Positions 46,579-52,456 of a stretch of 52,456 bases of DNA are shown here, piece after piece. A program made the translations under genes and the position numbers. This DNA comes from Acidithiobacillus sulfurivorans (GTDB lineage Bacteria > Pseudomonadota > Gammaproteobacteria > Acidithiobacillales > Acidithiobacillaceae). The first letter of the stretch is position 1. The number at the start of each line of letters is the position of its first letter. The DNA lies in contig NZ_JAAOMP010000174.1 in the NCBI RefSeq assembly GCF_018853815.1, positions 1-52,456 of the forward strand. The letters run 5' to 3'. The notes beneath the pieces are model-generated. The model searched no databases and was not told the origin of the DNA. It was given only the letters and a program-made list of their open reading frames with translations.

Positions 46579-48184
46579 CTGCATCGCTCCTGTCCGTCTG
46601 TGTTTGTATCGCACTGCCTTTACTGATTGCTTTGTCGGGCTGTTCTTCCATGACAAACAATTCCCAGTACCGGCTGCGCTGGCGTTTGTTGGCCTTGGCC
46701 CGGTACAGGGCCTGATCGGCATAGCGCAGCAGGGTATCGAAATCACCGGCATAGTCGGGAGGATACAAACACACCCCCATGCTCAGCCGGACCCCGACCA
46801 CGGCACCCGATTGGAGATGAATGGGTTCGTTCACGGCGACCTCGATTTTGACCAGAATCAGTTCCAGCTCTTCGAAATTATTGAAACCTTCAATCAGCAG
46901 TACAAATTCATCCCCACCCAGACGCGCCACATAGTCGCTGCGCCGCAGCGCGGCGTGGAGGCGACGCCCTACCACCCGCAATACATGGTCTCCGGCCTCA
47001 TGTCCGTAGAGGTCATTGATGGGTTTGAAGTGATCGAGATCAATCATGCAAATAGCCAGGGAATCCTGAACGCGCTGAACGCGCGGCAGGGTGACCGCCA
47101 CCTGATCAGTCAGGGCGCGCCGATTGCCGAGACCGGTCAGGCGGTCGTGGCAGGCTTCGTATTCCAGTTGTTCGCGGGCCAGCCATTCGTCGGTCACATC
47201 GCGCTGAATGCCGACATAATGGCTGATGGCTCCGGTGCGTTGATAAATGGGGATAATGCTCAGATGGTTCCAGAAGGTCTGGCCATCGCGGCGGTAATTG
47301 AGCAGTTTGCCATTGAAAAAGCCGGGGCCACAAAGGGCTTCGTCAATTTCGGTCAGGGTCCGGGGATCGGTGCGCGGGCCTTGCAGATGATGCAGCCCGA
47401 AGCGGCTGATTTCCGCGAGGGTATAACCCGTCATGCGGGAAAAGCTGGCATTCACATACACAATGCGCCGGTCGGCATCGGTCAGCACCACGCCATCTTC
47501 TGCGGCTTGCAGGGCCGTACCCAGCAACAGCTGGTGTTCGCGTTGTACCCGTTCGCGGAGAATGCCCACCCAGTCTTCCAGGGCTTCACTCACCCGGCGG
47601 GCGATGCCCTCCAGAACCACCTGACAGTCTTGCGGAAAACCCTGCTGGTCCCGGTCATACAGAACCAGCAGCGCCCAGGGTTGATGATCGCGATGAATGG
47701 GCAGCACGGCCATGGAGCGCAACTGGTAGGGGCGGGTATTTTGCCGCCAGGCCGTGCGCAGCGGTCCTGCGGAGAAGGGTTCATTAAACAGGGCCTGTTG
47801 TTCCTGCCAAACCCGAAACAGCGGGCCTTGGTCAGCCGGCAGGCCACTGCGCCTTTCGGCAAAGCTGTCCAGATAAGCCGTATCTCCGGCATCGGCCAGG
47901 GTCTGCAGGGTGTTGTCCGGCTCCACCCGGCAGACCCAGGCCAGGGTGACGGGCGTGCATTCCACCGCCAGCGTACACAGGGACTCGAGCAGGATGTGTT
48001 CCTGATCGGTGTGTTCCATGACCTGCCCGACTGCCTTGTGGAAAGCCAGATATTGTTTCAGGCGGGCATGGGCGTCGGAGGGGTGCGCACGCCGCGACGG
48101 GAGACCATCCCCCCGCCCCAGACGCGCCCAGACCCGGCGCCAGAGGCCGTTTTGAGCGGGCGGATCGTTGGAATGACGGGACAT
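46565..48184 (-). CDS. GAF-PAS-GGDEF diguanylate cyclase
   Basis: This ~539-aa protein has a GAF-like domain (~60-210), a PAS domain (VYVNASFSRMTGYTLAEI; ~230-345) and a GGDEF domain (RLGGDEFVLLIEG). An RxxD inhibitory site lies five residues upstream (RRSDYVARL). This suggests an active, product-inhibited cyclase that makes cyclic di-GMP opposite to RpfG. Start is unsure: ATG 48184 or GTG 48241, neither with a clear ribosome site. It overlaps rpfG by 14 bases. Confidence 0.87.
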   Translation of the reverse strand: MSRHSNDPPAQNGLWRRVWARLGRGDGLPSRRAHPSDAHARLKQYLAFHKAVGQVMEHTDQEHILLESLCTLAVECTPVTLAWVCRVEPDNTLQTLADAGDTAYLDSFAERRSGLPADQGPLFRVWQEQQALFNEPFSAGPLRTAWRQNTRPYQLRSMAVLPIHRDHQPWALLVLYDRDQQGFPQDCQVVLEGIARRVSEALEDWVGILRERVQREHQLLLGTALQAAEDGVVLTDADRRIVYVNASFSRMTGYTLAEISRFGLHHLQGPRTDPRTLTEIDEALCGPGFFNGKLLNYRRDGQTFWNHLSIIPIYQRTGAISHYVGIQRDVTDEWLAREQLEYEACHDRLTGLGNRRALTDQVAVTLPRVQRVQDSLAICMIDLDHFKPINDLYGHEAGDHVLRVVGRRLHAALRRSDYVARLGGDEFVLLIEGFNNFEELELILVKIEVAVNEPIHLQSGAVVGVRLSMGVCLYPPDYAGDFDTLLRYADQALYRAKANKRQRSRYWELFVMEEQPDKAISKGSAIQTQTDRSDADENG

Positions 48185-48275
48185 GAGCGGAAGGCCATAG
48201 CGCAGCGGCAGGGCAGACAGAGGCCTCCCGCCCTGCCACACAGGACGGTGTGCAAGCTGCCGCAGCCCGCGACGT

Positions 48276-48491
48276 TCAGGCCATTTTCAGGCCCGGCATG
48301 ACGGGAATCCGCTGATTGGCAGGTTTTTGATGACGCTGCAGGGCATACAGGGCCTGTAATTCGCTGCGCACGACATTAAGCTCCATGTCGATGGTCGCGG
48401 TGGCGGCGCCGCGCTGTTCGCGGCGACTGAGCAGGCGATGGCGCAATTGCTGGAGCTCATTGATACGCTGTTGCGGATGATGGGCGTTCAT
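48276..48491 (-). CDS. Small helical protein of unknown function
   Basis: This 71-aa protein is mostly predicted coiled-coil (QQRINELQQLRHRLLSRREQ). AGGAGAACGACC precedes the ATG at 48491. It lies between the pilin gene and the GGDEF gene and is probably in that operon. No family recognised. Confidence 0.65.
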   Translation of the reverse strand: MNAHHPQQRINELQQLRHRLLSRREQRGAATATIDMELNVVRSELQALYALQRHQKPANQRIPVMPGLKMA

Positions 48492-48509
48492 GGTCGTTCT
48501 CCTGTGAGT

Positions 48510-49025
48510 TTACGGGGTGACTTTCCCGTTTTGGGTGATGATGATGCCGCTGGTTGTCGCGGCGTGAATGAATCCTTCGGCACTGCAGGCACGGGCAATA
48601 GCGGTACCGAGGTTGCCACTGCAGCCCGTGGTGCTGACCATAACGGTGACTTGTTGGGGGCCTGCCTGACTGATAGTGGCCGCATCGATCAACACCTGCC
48701 CGCATTGCCCCGTTTGGGTGCCGGTTGCTGCGACAAAAGCCGGAGTGCCTGAGCCGTAAACCGGGTCGGCCACATCATGGGCAGATTGTCCATTCAGGGT
48801 GCTGTAAATATTGGTACTCACATCATTGTTGCTGGCGGCAAAAGCATTGGTCACCGCATCTACCGCCATTTTCAGATTACCTGATACCGTCTGCGCCTTG
48901 GCCGTTTCGATGTACGCAAAATATTGCGGAATGGCAATGGCCGCCAGAATCCCGATGATGGCAATGACGATCATCAGTTCGATGAGAGTGAAGCCGCTGT
49001 TCTTCTGGAGTATTAGGCTGGGCAT
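48510..49025 (-). CDS. Type IV pilin (second of pair)
   Basis: This 171-aa type IVa pilin-like protein has a short leader ending in Gly before [20 protein letters not shown], with Glu5 present. A conserved AIPQYFAYIETAKAQ helix and a variable C-terminal domain with cysteines follow. The start is ATG 49025. It shares the N-terminal helix with the 49127 pilin but differs in the globular part. Confidence 0.9.
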   Translation of the reverse strand: MPSLILQKNSGFTLIELMIVIAIIGILAAIAIPQYFAYIETAKAQTVSGNLKMAVDAVTNAFAASNNDVSTNIYSTLNGQSAHDVADPVYGSGTPAFVAATGTQTGQCGQVLIDAATISQAGPQQVTVMVSTTGCSGNLGTAIARACSAEGFIHAATTSGIIITQNGKVTP

Positions 49026-49093
49026 GGGGTGACCTTTCCGAGAGGGTTCTGAAACTATTCTTGAGATGGGGATCAGAGCACTGTCCGAAAAGT

Positions 49094-49111
49094 GCAGCCC
49101 CGAAGGGCTGC
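49094..49111 (-). terminator. Hairpin between the two pilin genes
   Basis: GCAGCCC and GGGCTGC form a 7-bp stem with a 4-base loop (UUCG on the transcribed strand), followed by ACTTTT. It probably terminates part of the transcripts from the first pilin and gives lower expression of the second. Confidence 0.65.
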
Positions 49112-49126
49112 AGCATTTAAGTATAA

Positions 49127-49618
49127 TTAGTAAGAAACACCACCGTTCTGATCGATTGTGGCAGTTGTTGAAGTGCCAGTTGCACTAATGCCCGCAGCCG
49201 TAAGTGCATTGGTGATTTTACCAGGCAACCCACCAGTACAAGTAGAATAAACCACTGTGAAAGCAACTGAAGTATTAGGGGCAACTGTTACAACACTACC
49301 AGCTACAGCAACTGCTCCGGTACCACCTGTAGTTGCAGACATTACAGCGCAACCTTCAACACCAGATGAATAATTAGTTGGAAGGTAGATTGATGTGGTT
49401 TGACCAGCTGCACCTGCTGCGACGGCAGCCGTACCTTGTGTAACCAATTGGTGGAAGTCTTGTGAAATAGTTGTAGCTTTCGACGTCTCAATATACTGCT
49501 CATACTGCGGAATGGCGATGGCCGCCAGAATGCCGATGATGGCAATGACAATCATCAGTTCGATGAGGGTGAAACCCGCTTCGGCGCTGGCCTGCGCCTT
49601 CTTGACTAACATACTCAT
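49127..49618 (-). CDS. Type IV pilin (first of pair)
   Basis: This 163-aa type IVa pilin-like protein has a leader ([15 protein letters not shown]) cleaved before [20 protein letters not shown]. The C-terminal domain is Thr/Ala/Gly rich with two cysteines (EGCAVMS and YSTCTGG) that could form the D-region disulfide. AAGGAG lies 8 bases before ATG 49618; the frame extends upstream only through the promoter. Confidence 0.92.
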   Translation of the reverse strand: MSMLVKKAQASAEAGFTLIELMIVIAIIGILAAIAIPQYEQYIETSKATTISQDFHQLVTQGTAAVAAGAAGQTTSIYLPTNYSSGVEGCAVMSATTGGTGAVAVAGSVVTVAPNTSVAFTVVYSTCTGGLPGKITNALTAAGISATGTSTTATIDQNGGVSY

Positions 49619-49683
49619 GAGGATGCTCCTTGTGTGGTAAGAAGTTCGGCAACGCCAAGGGGCGCTGCACTGTTTCTTATAGA

Positions 49684-49698
49684 GCAGAAAGCGTGCCA
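49684..49698 (-). promoter_or_regulatory. Sigma-54 promoter of the pilin gene
   Basis: The minus strand reads TGGCACGCTTTCTGC, with the full -24 element and GG to GC spaced by 10 bases. Start predicted near 49672, about 54 bases before the pilin ATG. PilR/RpoN control of pilin genes is common. Confidence 0.78.
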
Positions 49699-49841
49699 TT
49701 ATCATAATCGCCGTGCTTTGACAGCGGTATGCCATGCCCATCTTCATGTTTTTATGGATAAATCATCCGTAACCCCATAGAGCGTCGCGCACCGGAACAA
49801 AGTTTCCACGCTAAACCTTGCCGTGCTTTTCATCATAATCC

Positions 49842-49912
49842 GATGAAATCCTGTGAGGCTTTCATCGAAAAGCGATGAAAGTTTTTTGCTTTTCCATTAA
49901 TATCGATGAAAT
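49842..49912. repeat. Four CGATGAAA boxes
   Basis: CGATGAAA occurs at 49842-49849, 49874-49881 and 49905-49912, and inverted (TTTCATCG) at 49861-49868. The last lies 23 bases before the ATG at 49936. They are probably binding sites for one regulator in the divergent promoter region. The remainder of 49619-49841 holds only the pilin promoter and leader. Confidence 0.6.
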
Positions 49913-49935
49913 AAAGCTTGCAGAAAGGAAGTCTT

Positions 49936-50430
49936 ATGGAGGCCTCTTGTCCGTCCACCGCTTTCATCAGCCCGCAAATGGCCGCTTTGCTCACCGGCAA
50001 AACGGTGCGGACCATCCATAACTGGCTGGATTCGGGCGTAATTGCCGGGCAGCAGTTGCCCAGTTCACAAGTGCCCAGCGGGGTATTGCGGCAGGTGGAT
50101 CTGAGCAGCCTGGCCGCCAAGGACCAGCACTGTCTGCTGCAAGGCTTTGTGGAATGTGTGAAACAGGCTGACAGTGGCGATGCCGAAGCACTGAATCAGG
50201 TGGGTATTTATTTTTACTGGTCCGGCGACCATGCCATTGCCAGCAGTTTTTTTGAGGCCGCCGCCAAAAAAGGCCATGCCGATGCCATGGATTTTTTATC
50301 TGCCTGTTATTTCAACGGCAAGGGCGTGGACAAAAATCAGGGCCTCGGCCTGCGCTGGCTGGGCAGCGCCGCCGCACTGGGGCATAGTCTGGCCCAGGGC
50401 AAATTGCGCGCGCTGGGGTTTGAGGTGTAG
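49936..50430 (+). CDS. HTH and Sel1-repeat protein
   Basis: This 164-aa protein has an N-terminal MerR/AlpA-like helix-turn-helix (FISPQMAALLTGKTVRTIHN, then WLDSG). Two to three Sel1-like (TPR-related) repeats follow (GDAEALNQVGIYFYWSGDH, AKKGHADAMDFLSACYF, AAALGHSLAQ). It could be a DNA-binding regulator with a protein-interaction tail, possibly acting at the CGATGAAA boxes. AAGGAAG lies 5 bases before ATG 49936; 49918 is an alternative. Function unknown. Confidence 0.75.
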   Translation: MEASCPSTAFISPQMAALLTGKTVRTIHNWLDSGVIAGQQLPSSQVPSGVLRQVDLSSLAAKDQHCLLQGFVECVKQADSGDAEALNQVGIYFYWSGDHAIASSFFEAAAKKGHADAMDFLSACYFNGKGVDKNQGLGLRWLGSAAALGHSLAQGKLRALGFEV

Positions 50431-50680
50431 TAAAGAGAAGCGTCAAGTGAGCACGGTCAGAGACATTGATGGTTTTAGACGGGCTGACGGTGGCACGGTC
50501 GGTGCCGTTTAACAAAGGGGGGACACGATAACATGGGGGCTCACCCTGTGGGTTGAGACACAATGCGCCATTCTGTCTCGTGGGCCAAAAATCCTGAACG
50601 GTAGATTGCCCGTTTTGCTAGGTTCTTCTGCCGCCCTGGGGTGCCGATTATGGGACATTACGGTGACGGTGCTCATTTTG
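50431..50680. other. Non-coding stretch before the IS607-type element
   Basis: No supported gene. GGCAC/GTGCC (50492-50506) with GTTT may be a weak terminator of the 49936 gene. The boundary of the mobile element could lie here but has no obvious inverted repeat, as expected for IS607-type elements. Confidence 0.4.
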
Positions 50681-50836
50681 TCATTCCAAAATGGCCTGTA
50701 TCTTGGTTATCACTTCGTTGACTATGGAATCCGGGACCATCTCAACAAACTTGCCGTCCCTTGCCATAAGATCAACGGTGCGAGATTGGTTACTCATCAC
50801 TATCCCCTGTGTTTTTGTTCCAGACCGTTCGTCCAT
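50681..50836 (-). CDS. Short conserved-looking ORF downstream of tnpB
   Basis: A 51-aa frame starts 12 bases after the tnpB stop (ATG 50836); an internal ATG at 50797 has GGGGA upstream and gives 38 aa. The protein MSNQSRTVDLMARDGKFVEM and following VPDSIVNEVITKIQ is helical and acidic/basic balanced. It is not in the larger frames list. It may be a passenger gene or part of the guide-RNA region. No family recognised. Confidence 0.35.
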   Translation of the reverse strand: MDERSGTKTQGIVMSNQSRTVDLMARDGKFVEMVPDSIVNEVITKIQAILE

Positions 50837-50848
50837 ACCTACGCAAAC

Positions 50849-52138
50849 CTATCCATAGATAGCTTTACTGCTGGATTCCTGCTTCATCGAGGCCGGTTTC
50901 ACTCCGGTCTTGCGACCCGAGCCAGTGCCTTCCTCTCCACAGGCTTCACATACGACGGAACTCGCCGTAGAGCCGCTTAGGGTGGCCAAACCAAGGGCCA
51001 GAAGATTCCTGGCCGCATTCACATCCCGGTCGTGGATCGCTCCACAATCCGGGCACGTCCACTGACGCACTGCCAGCGGCATTTTTTCCTGAATCGTTCC
51101 GCATACCGAGCAGGTCTTACTCGACGGAAACCAACGGTCGGCCACCACCACGATGCCACCGCGTCGCCCGGCCTTGTATTCCAGTTGCCGCCGGAACTCG
51201 AAAAAGCTCATATCGGCGATGGAGCGGGCCAAACGGCGATTCTTGAGCATTCCGCGCACGTTCAGATTCTCGATACCGATGGTATGAAACCGCCGGGTCA
51301 GGTCGGACGTAAGCTTATGCAAGGCGTCCTGCCGGATATTGGCGATACGGGCATGGAGCCGGGACAGCTTGGCTCTGGCCTTCTTCGCGTTCTCCGATAC
51401 GGGCAGCCGCACACCTTTTGGGATAGGCGCATTGGCTCCTAAACCCAGTTTTACTTTGGCCGCTTTGTGCTTGCGCGACAAACTGTGGGACAACCGCTTT
51501 TGCCGCTTGAGCAATGCCTTGTGAGGCTTTGGACCGACGATTTTTTCCCCTGTAGAGAGCGTTGCTAATGCCAAGACGCCTAAGTCAACGCCTACAACGC
51601 CTTGGTTCTCGGCGCTGCGTGTGGGCGATTCTTCGGTATCGACGGTAATGCTGACAAACCATTTGTCGGCCACATGGGAAACCGTGGCGGACATGATTTT
51701 GCCAGTGAAACGCAACGACTCCCGCATACGCACCCAGCCCAGATTGGGGATGCGTATGCGGGAACCTTTAACGCTGAACTGGTCATTACTCAGACTGAAA
51801 CGGTCATGGACACCTTTCTTGCGGAACTTCGGATAATTGGCACGTCCCGCCCAGAAGTACTTGAACGCGTCGCCTAACTGGATGATAGCCATCTGCGGCG
51901 CGTTCTTGGTGACTTCGAGCATCCACGGGAATTGTTCCCGCTTGAGCGCATTCAATTGGCGACGGAGTGCCATCTGCGAGGGCTTGGGCTGGCGGTTGTC
52001 CTGTTTCCATGCCTCGTATTGGTGCTGCCATTCTGCCAGCGCCCAGTTATAGGCGAACCGCGCCGTACCGGATGCCCGCGCAAAGTAGGTCGCCTGCACG
52101 TTGTTCGGGTCGAGCCTGATTTTGTGAGCGATCAGCAT
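50849..52138 (-). CDS. tnpB: RNA-guided nuclease TnpB (IS607/IS200-IS605 type)
   Basis: This 429-aa TnpB protein cuts DNA guided by an omegaRNA and helps the element persist. The RuvC residues are intact: Asp185 (GVVGVDLGVLAL), Glu290 (GIENLNVRGM) and Asp372 (HDRDVNAARN). The zinc ribbon has Cys343/346 and Cys362/365. ATG 52138 overlaps the tnpA end, the usual IS607 order. The insertion around residues 230-250 is Gly/Pro rich. It looks functional although tnpA is cut. Confidence 0.92.
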   Translation of the reverse strand: MLIAHKIRLDPNNVQATYFARASGTARFAYNWALAEWQHQYEAWKQDNRQPKPSQMALRRQLNALKREQFPWMLEVTKNAPQMAIIQLGDAFKYFWAGRANYPKFRKKGVHDRFSLSNDQFSVKGSRIRIPNLGWVRMRESLRFTGKIMSATVSHVADKWFVSITVDTEESPTRSAENQGVVGVDLGVLALATLSTGEKIVGPKPHKALLKRQKRLSHSLSRKHKAAKVKLGLGANAPIPKGVRLPVSENAKKARAKLSRLHARIANIRQDALHKLTSDLTRRFHTIGIENLNVRGMLKNRRLARSIADMSFFEFRRQLEYKAGRRGGIVVVADRWFPSSKTCSVCGTIQEKMPLAVRQWTCPDCGAIHDRDVNAARNLLALGLATLSGSTASSVVCEACGEEGTGSGRKTGVKPASMKQESSSKAIYG

Positions 52139-52374
52139 GAAGCATCCTCCACGGCTTGCTTCACGCCGTCGAGCAACTTCTGATTCTTGCGGCTACGGCT
52201 ACCGTACAGTCGCGCCGAGAATACCGTGATGATCTCCAGCACGTCCTTCGCCAAGTCTTCCTCAAATGTCGTATCCACGCCTTTGTTGATGATGAGCACC
52301 TCCACGTCTTTTGCTTCGCAAATCGCAAAGATCAATTCCGCCCCGAAACGCAACAGGCGATCTTTGTGGGCAAT
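52132..52374 (-). pseudogene. tnpA: IS607 serine-recombinase TnpA, 5'-truncated
   Basis: About 80 residues of the C-terminal part of the resolvase-type transposase remain: AHKDRLLRFGAELIFAIC, then DVEVLIINKG and EEDLAKDVLEIITVFSARLY, GSRSRKNQKLL. The catalytic N-terminus and HTH are absent from this window. The frame stays open to base 52456, but the upstream codons do not read like TnpA (PPPLKLVKNIRCYLVIFKRC). They coincide with an IS21-like terminus, so I call this a truncation. Confidence 0.65.
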
Positions 52375-52456
52375 TGTCAAACAGCGTTTAAAAATGACCA
52401 GGTAACAGCGTATATTTTTGACCAGTTTTAGAGGGGGTGGCTGCGACGTTTTTTGA
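52375..52456 (+). mobile_element. Terminus of an IS21-like element (partial)
   Basis: Starting TGTCAAACAGCG, the sequence contains two related repeats, AACAGCGTTTAAAAATGACC and AACAGCGTATATTTTTGACC. Multiple repeats inside a TGT-started end are typical of IS21-family elements, where the transposase binds. The rest lies outside the window. No istA start was reached. Confidence 0.5.

Larger units (their letters stand above)
50849..52374 (-). mobile_element. IS607-type element, 5' part disrupted
   Basis: It comprises tnpA (serine recombinase, truncated) and tnpB in overlapping order. Its left part is missing, replaced by an IS21-like end at 52375. The right end is not defined. Confidence 0.7.

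Noticed and set aside
46478-48301. 607-codon plus-strand frame
   Set aside because: Antisense to the GGDEF gene, whose motifs are clear; no domain or ribosome site supports the long frame.
49619-49747. N-terminal extension of the first pilin
   Set aside because: Contains the sigma-54 promoter; the pilin leader and ribosome site support ATG 49618.

Overview
The window looks like a chromosomal segment of a sulfur- or iron-oxidising chemolithoautotroph of the Acidithiobacillus type. This is an inference from gene content: an alpha-carboxysome operon with form I RuBisCO and a divergent CbbR, a Tat-exported DsrE-like protein, and a moderate GC housekeeping background. No rRNA or tRNA gene was seen, so the species cannot be fixed.

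Positions 1-7801 hold the carbon-fixation locus. cbbL-cbbS-csoS2-csoS3-csoS4A-csoS4B-csoS1 runs on the minus strand, with csoS1 cut by the window edge, and cbbR is divergent. Positions 7865-32856 are mostly core genes: murJ, a DUF2203 gene, ribF-ileS-lspA, a small gene with a near-perfect sigma-54 promoter, a stand-alone MshEN-type protein, an SDR, a thioredoxin-fold protein, an SbmA/YddA-like ABC transporter, the DsrE-like protein, a nitrilase-family amidase, a YhdP-type AsmA-like protein, glnE, ilvE, a zinc-finger protein, dsbD, two tandem candidate small RNAs, a hydrolase, and CIRCE-controlled groES-groEL.

Positions about 33000-49950 form a surface and biofilm region. It starts with a divergent functional-amyloid locus resembling the Pseudomonas Fap system: two small exported proteins, an 8-repeat Asn/Gln/Gly-rich subunit, a C39-type peptidase, a FapE-like protein, and a divergent outer-membrane barrel. 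Next come a PgaC-like family 2 glycosyltransferase with an overlapping TPR/beta-barrel outer-membrane protein. Then comes a complete DSF-type quorum-sensing set: an RpfF-like synthase convergent with an RpfC-like hybrid kinase and an RpfG-like HD-GYP protein. A GAF-PAS-GGDEF cyclase, a 71-aa protein and two type IV pilins lie upstream on the same strand. Matches to the sigma-54 -24/-12 consensus precede the amyloid genes, the glycosyltransferase operon, the first pilin and the isolated 72-aa gene. This suggests shared RpoN control of the matrix and pili, with cyclic di-GMP and DSF signalling encoded alongside.

Positions about 49936-52456 are accessory: an HTH/Sel1-repeat gene preceded by four CGATGAAA boxes, then an IS607-type element. 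Its tnpB is intact, but its tnpA appears cut by the terminus of an IS21-like element that runs off the window.

The most interesting parts are the Fap-like amyloid locus with its double-glycine-like processing motifs, the sigma-54 promoter set, the DSF/cyclic di-GMP/pilin cluster, and the tandem small RNAs with anti-Shine-Dalgarno tracts.
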